This document shows, one piece after another, positions 6,482 through 7,769 of a DNA stretch of 7,769 nucleotides. The stretch's first letter is position 1. Each line of letters starts with the position of its first letter. The DNA lies in NCBI GenBank assembly GCA_945957495.1, contig CAMFLG010000137.1, positions 1-7,769 on the forward strand, given 5' to 3'. Source of the DNA: an uncultured Pseudorhodobacter sp. Its GTDB lineage: Bacteria; Pseudomonadota; Alphaproteobacteria; Rhodobacterales; Rhodobacteraceae. The notes below the pieces were generated by a model that ran no database searches, was not told the DNA's origin, and worked only from the letters and a program-made list of their open reading frames with translations. The position numbers and the translations under genes are program-made.

Positions 6482-6637
6482 ATGCGAATTCTTGCTGTTC
6501 TTGCCGTTTTGTCCCTTGCCGCCTGTGGCGCGGATGGCGCGCCCACAAAGCCCGCCGCCAAGCCTGCAACAACCTCCGGCATTTCGATCAGCGGCGATGC
6601 GCGCATGGGCGTCACCAACAACCCGGTTGGCAACTGA
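6482..6637 (+). CDS. Small lipoprotein between argH and lysA
   Basis: A 51-residue protein. A short signal peptide (MRILAVLAVLS) ends in the lipobox Leu12-Ala13-Ala14-Cys15, followed by Gly16. The mature part is about 37 residues: a Pro/Ala/Lys-rich linker (APTKPAAKPATT), then ISISGDARMGVTNNPVGN. It is predicted to be lipid-modified at Cys15 and anchored in a membrane; with no Asp at +2, transport to the outer membrane is plausible. GGA (6472-6474) lies 7 bases before the ATG. It begins 36 bases after argH and ends 81 bases before lysA. Small lipoprotein genes also precede lysA in other proteobacteria (LppL in Pseudomonas, and YifL/LptM next to dapF in E. coli), so it may be a positional counterpart. 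Its sequence beyond the lipobox is too short for me to assign to a family. Confidence 0.8.
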   Translation: MRILAVLAVLSLAACGADGAPTKPAAKPATTSGISISGDARMGVTNNPVGN

Positions 6638-6718
6638 CAGGGTGCGGACCGTGCGGCGAATTGCGCCCCGGTTCGCATCTGCTATACCCCATGTAAGGCT
6701 GGGCAACAGGGGCGGCGC

Positions 6719-7769
6719 ATGGATCACTTTCTGTACAGAAACGGCAGTTTGCATGCCGAAGACGTGGCGCTGACCGAGATTGCGGCGGCGGTTGGCACGC
6801 CGTTCTATTGCTATTCCAGCGCCACGCTGACCCGGCATTACAACCTGTTCACCGAGGCGCTGTCGCCCCTGCCGCATCTGGTGTGCTTTGCGATCAAATC
6901 GCTGTCGAATGTGGCGGTGCTGAAGCTGTTGGGCGATCTGGGCGCGGGCATGGACGTGGTTTCGGGCGGGGAATACCGCCGGGCGATTGCGGCGGGTGTT
7001 CCCGGGGATCGGATCGTGTTTTCCGGTGTGGGCAAGACGCGCGAGGAGATGCGGCTGGCTTTGACCGGTGGCATCCGCCAGTTCAATGTTGAGTCGGAAC
7101 CCGAGCTGCGGGCCTTGTCTGAGGTGGCTGTGTCGCTGGGTGTGGTGGCGCCGATCACGGTGCGGGTGAACCCCGATGTCGATGCGCGCACGCATGAGAA
7201 GATTGCCACCGGCAAGAAAGAGAACAAATTCGGCATCCCGATTGATCGGGCAGCGGCGGTTTACGCCGAGGCTGCGCGCCTGCCGGGGCTGAAGGTGATC
7301 GGCATTGACGTGCATATCGGCAGCCAGTTGACCGAGCTGGAGCCCTTTGAACAAGCCTATCTGAAGGTGGCCGACCTGACGCAGCGGTTGCGGTCAGAGG
7401 GGCATGTGATCAGCCGTCTGGATCTGGGCGGCGGATTGGGCATTCCCTACACGCGGTCCAACGAGGCGCCGCCATTGCCGATTGAATATGGCGCGCTGAT
7501 CAAACGCACGCTGGGCCATCTGGGCTGCGAGATCGAGATTGAACCGGGACGGCTGATTTCCGGCAACTCGGGTGTGCTGGTTTCTAAGGTCATTTATGTG
7601 AAGAATGGCGAGGACCGGGATTTTCTGATCCTGGATGCGGCGATGAATGATCTGGTGCGCCCCAGCATGTACGGCGCGCATCATGATATCGTGCCGGTGA
7701 TCGAACCCGAGGCTGCATCCGAGGCGCAGACCTACGATGTGGTCGGCCCGGTCTGTGAAACCGGTGACA
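6719..7769 (+). CDS. lysA: Diaminopimelate decarboxylase (partial, C-terminus beyond the window)
   Basis: PLP-dependent, cytoplasmic enzyme that decarboxylates meso-diaminopimelate to L-lysine, the last step of lysine synthesis. From ATG 6719, 350 full codons are read without a stop before the window ends; the family has about 420 residues, so roughly 70 are missing. Fold-type III motifs are in order: the PLP-binding Lys60 in CFAIKS, HIGS (199-202), the phosphate-binding GGG (237-239) in LDLGGGLGIPY, EPGR (275-278), and CETGD (346-350) with the catalytic cysteine supplied across the dimer. AGGGG (6708-6712) lies 6 bases before the start. The 81-base gap after the lipoprotein gene holds a weak promoter-like pair, TTGCGC (6661-6666) and TATACC (6683-6688) with a 16-base spacer, so lysA could also be transcribed alone. 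Confidence 0.97.
   Translation, partial: MDHFLYRNGSLHAEDVALTEIAAAVGTPFYCYSSATLTRHYNLFTEALSPLPHLVCFAIKSLSNVAVLKLLGDLGAGMDVVSGGEYRRAIAAGVPGDRIVFSGVGKTREEMRLALTGGIRQFNVESEPELRALSEVAVSLGVVAPITVRVNPDVDARTHEKIATGKKENKFGIPIDRAAAVYAEAARLPGLKVIGIDVHIGSQLTELEPFEQAYLKVADLTQRLRSEGHVISRLDLGGGLGIPYTRSNEAPPLPIEYGALIKRTLGHLGCEIEIEPGRLISGNSGVLVSKVIYVKNGEDRDFLILDAAMNDLVRPSMYGAHHDIVPVIEPEAASEAQTYDVVGPVCETGD

Noticed and set aside
5270..7354. 694-codon open frame on the minus strand across argH, the lipoprotein gene and part of lysA
   Set aside because: It is rich in His, Arg, Gln and Pro with no recognisable domain, as expected of the antisense of GC-rich genes. The plus strand carries two well-defined enzymes there.

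Overview
The window is ordinary, compact, high-GC bacterial chromosome. The proteins, the GC-rich third codon positions and the argH / small lipoprotein / lysA order point to an alphaproteobacterium, most likely of the Rhodobacterales (Rhodobacter/Paracoccus relatives). This placement rests on recognising protein families and gene order, not on a database search. There are no rRNA, tRNA, insertion-sequence, phage or CRISPR features.

Layout. A minus-strand EAL-domain gene runs off the left edge and is divergent from tag (3-methyladenine-DNA glycosylase I). Next on the plus strand is a tightly coupled pair: a patatin-like phospholipase and a GntP-family permease whose start lies 1 base after the phospholipase stop. 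A 195-base gap with no convincing gene leads to a DUF2087-domain protein of unknown function. That gene ends at a strong intergenic palindrome and an intrinsic terminator. A 27% GC spacer then separates it from a convergent, minus-strand periplasmic TlpA/thioredoxin-like protein. The TlpA-like gene is head-to-head with argH, with only 15 bases between the two start codons. argH is followed on the same strand by a 51-residue lipoprotein gene and then by lysA, which is cut by the right edge just after its catalytic Cys-Glu-Thr-Gly-Asp motif.

How the genes work together. argH (last step of arginine synthesis) and lysA (last step of lysine synthesis) form an amino-acid biosynthesis strand with the small lipoprotein between them. 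The patatin-like protein and GntP permease look co-translated and may serve lipid or hydroxy-acid (possibly 3-hydroxybutyrate) metabolism, but that is inference. tag and the EAL gene are ordinary single-function genes (alkylation repair; c-di-GMP turnover). I found no candidate for a new multi-gene system. The points most worth a second look are the intergenic palindrome, the very short tlpA-like/argH divergent junction, the small lipoprotein gene, and the patatin/GntP coupling.
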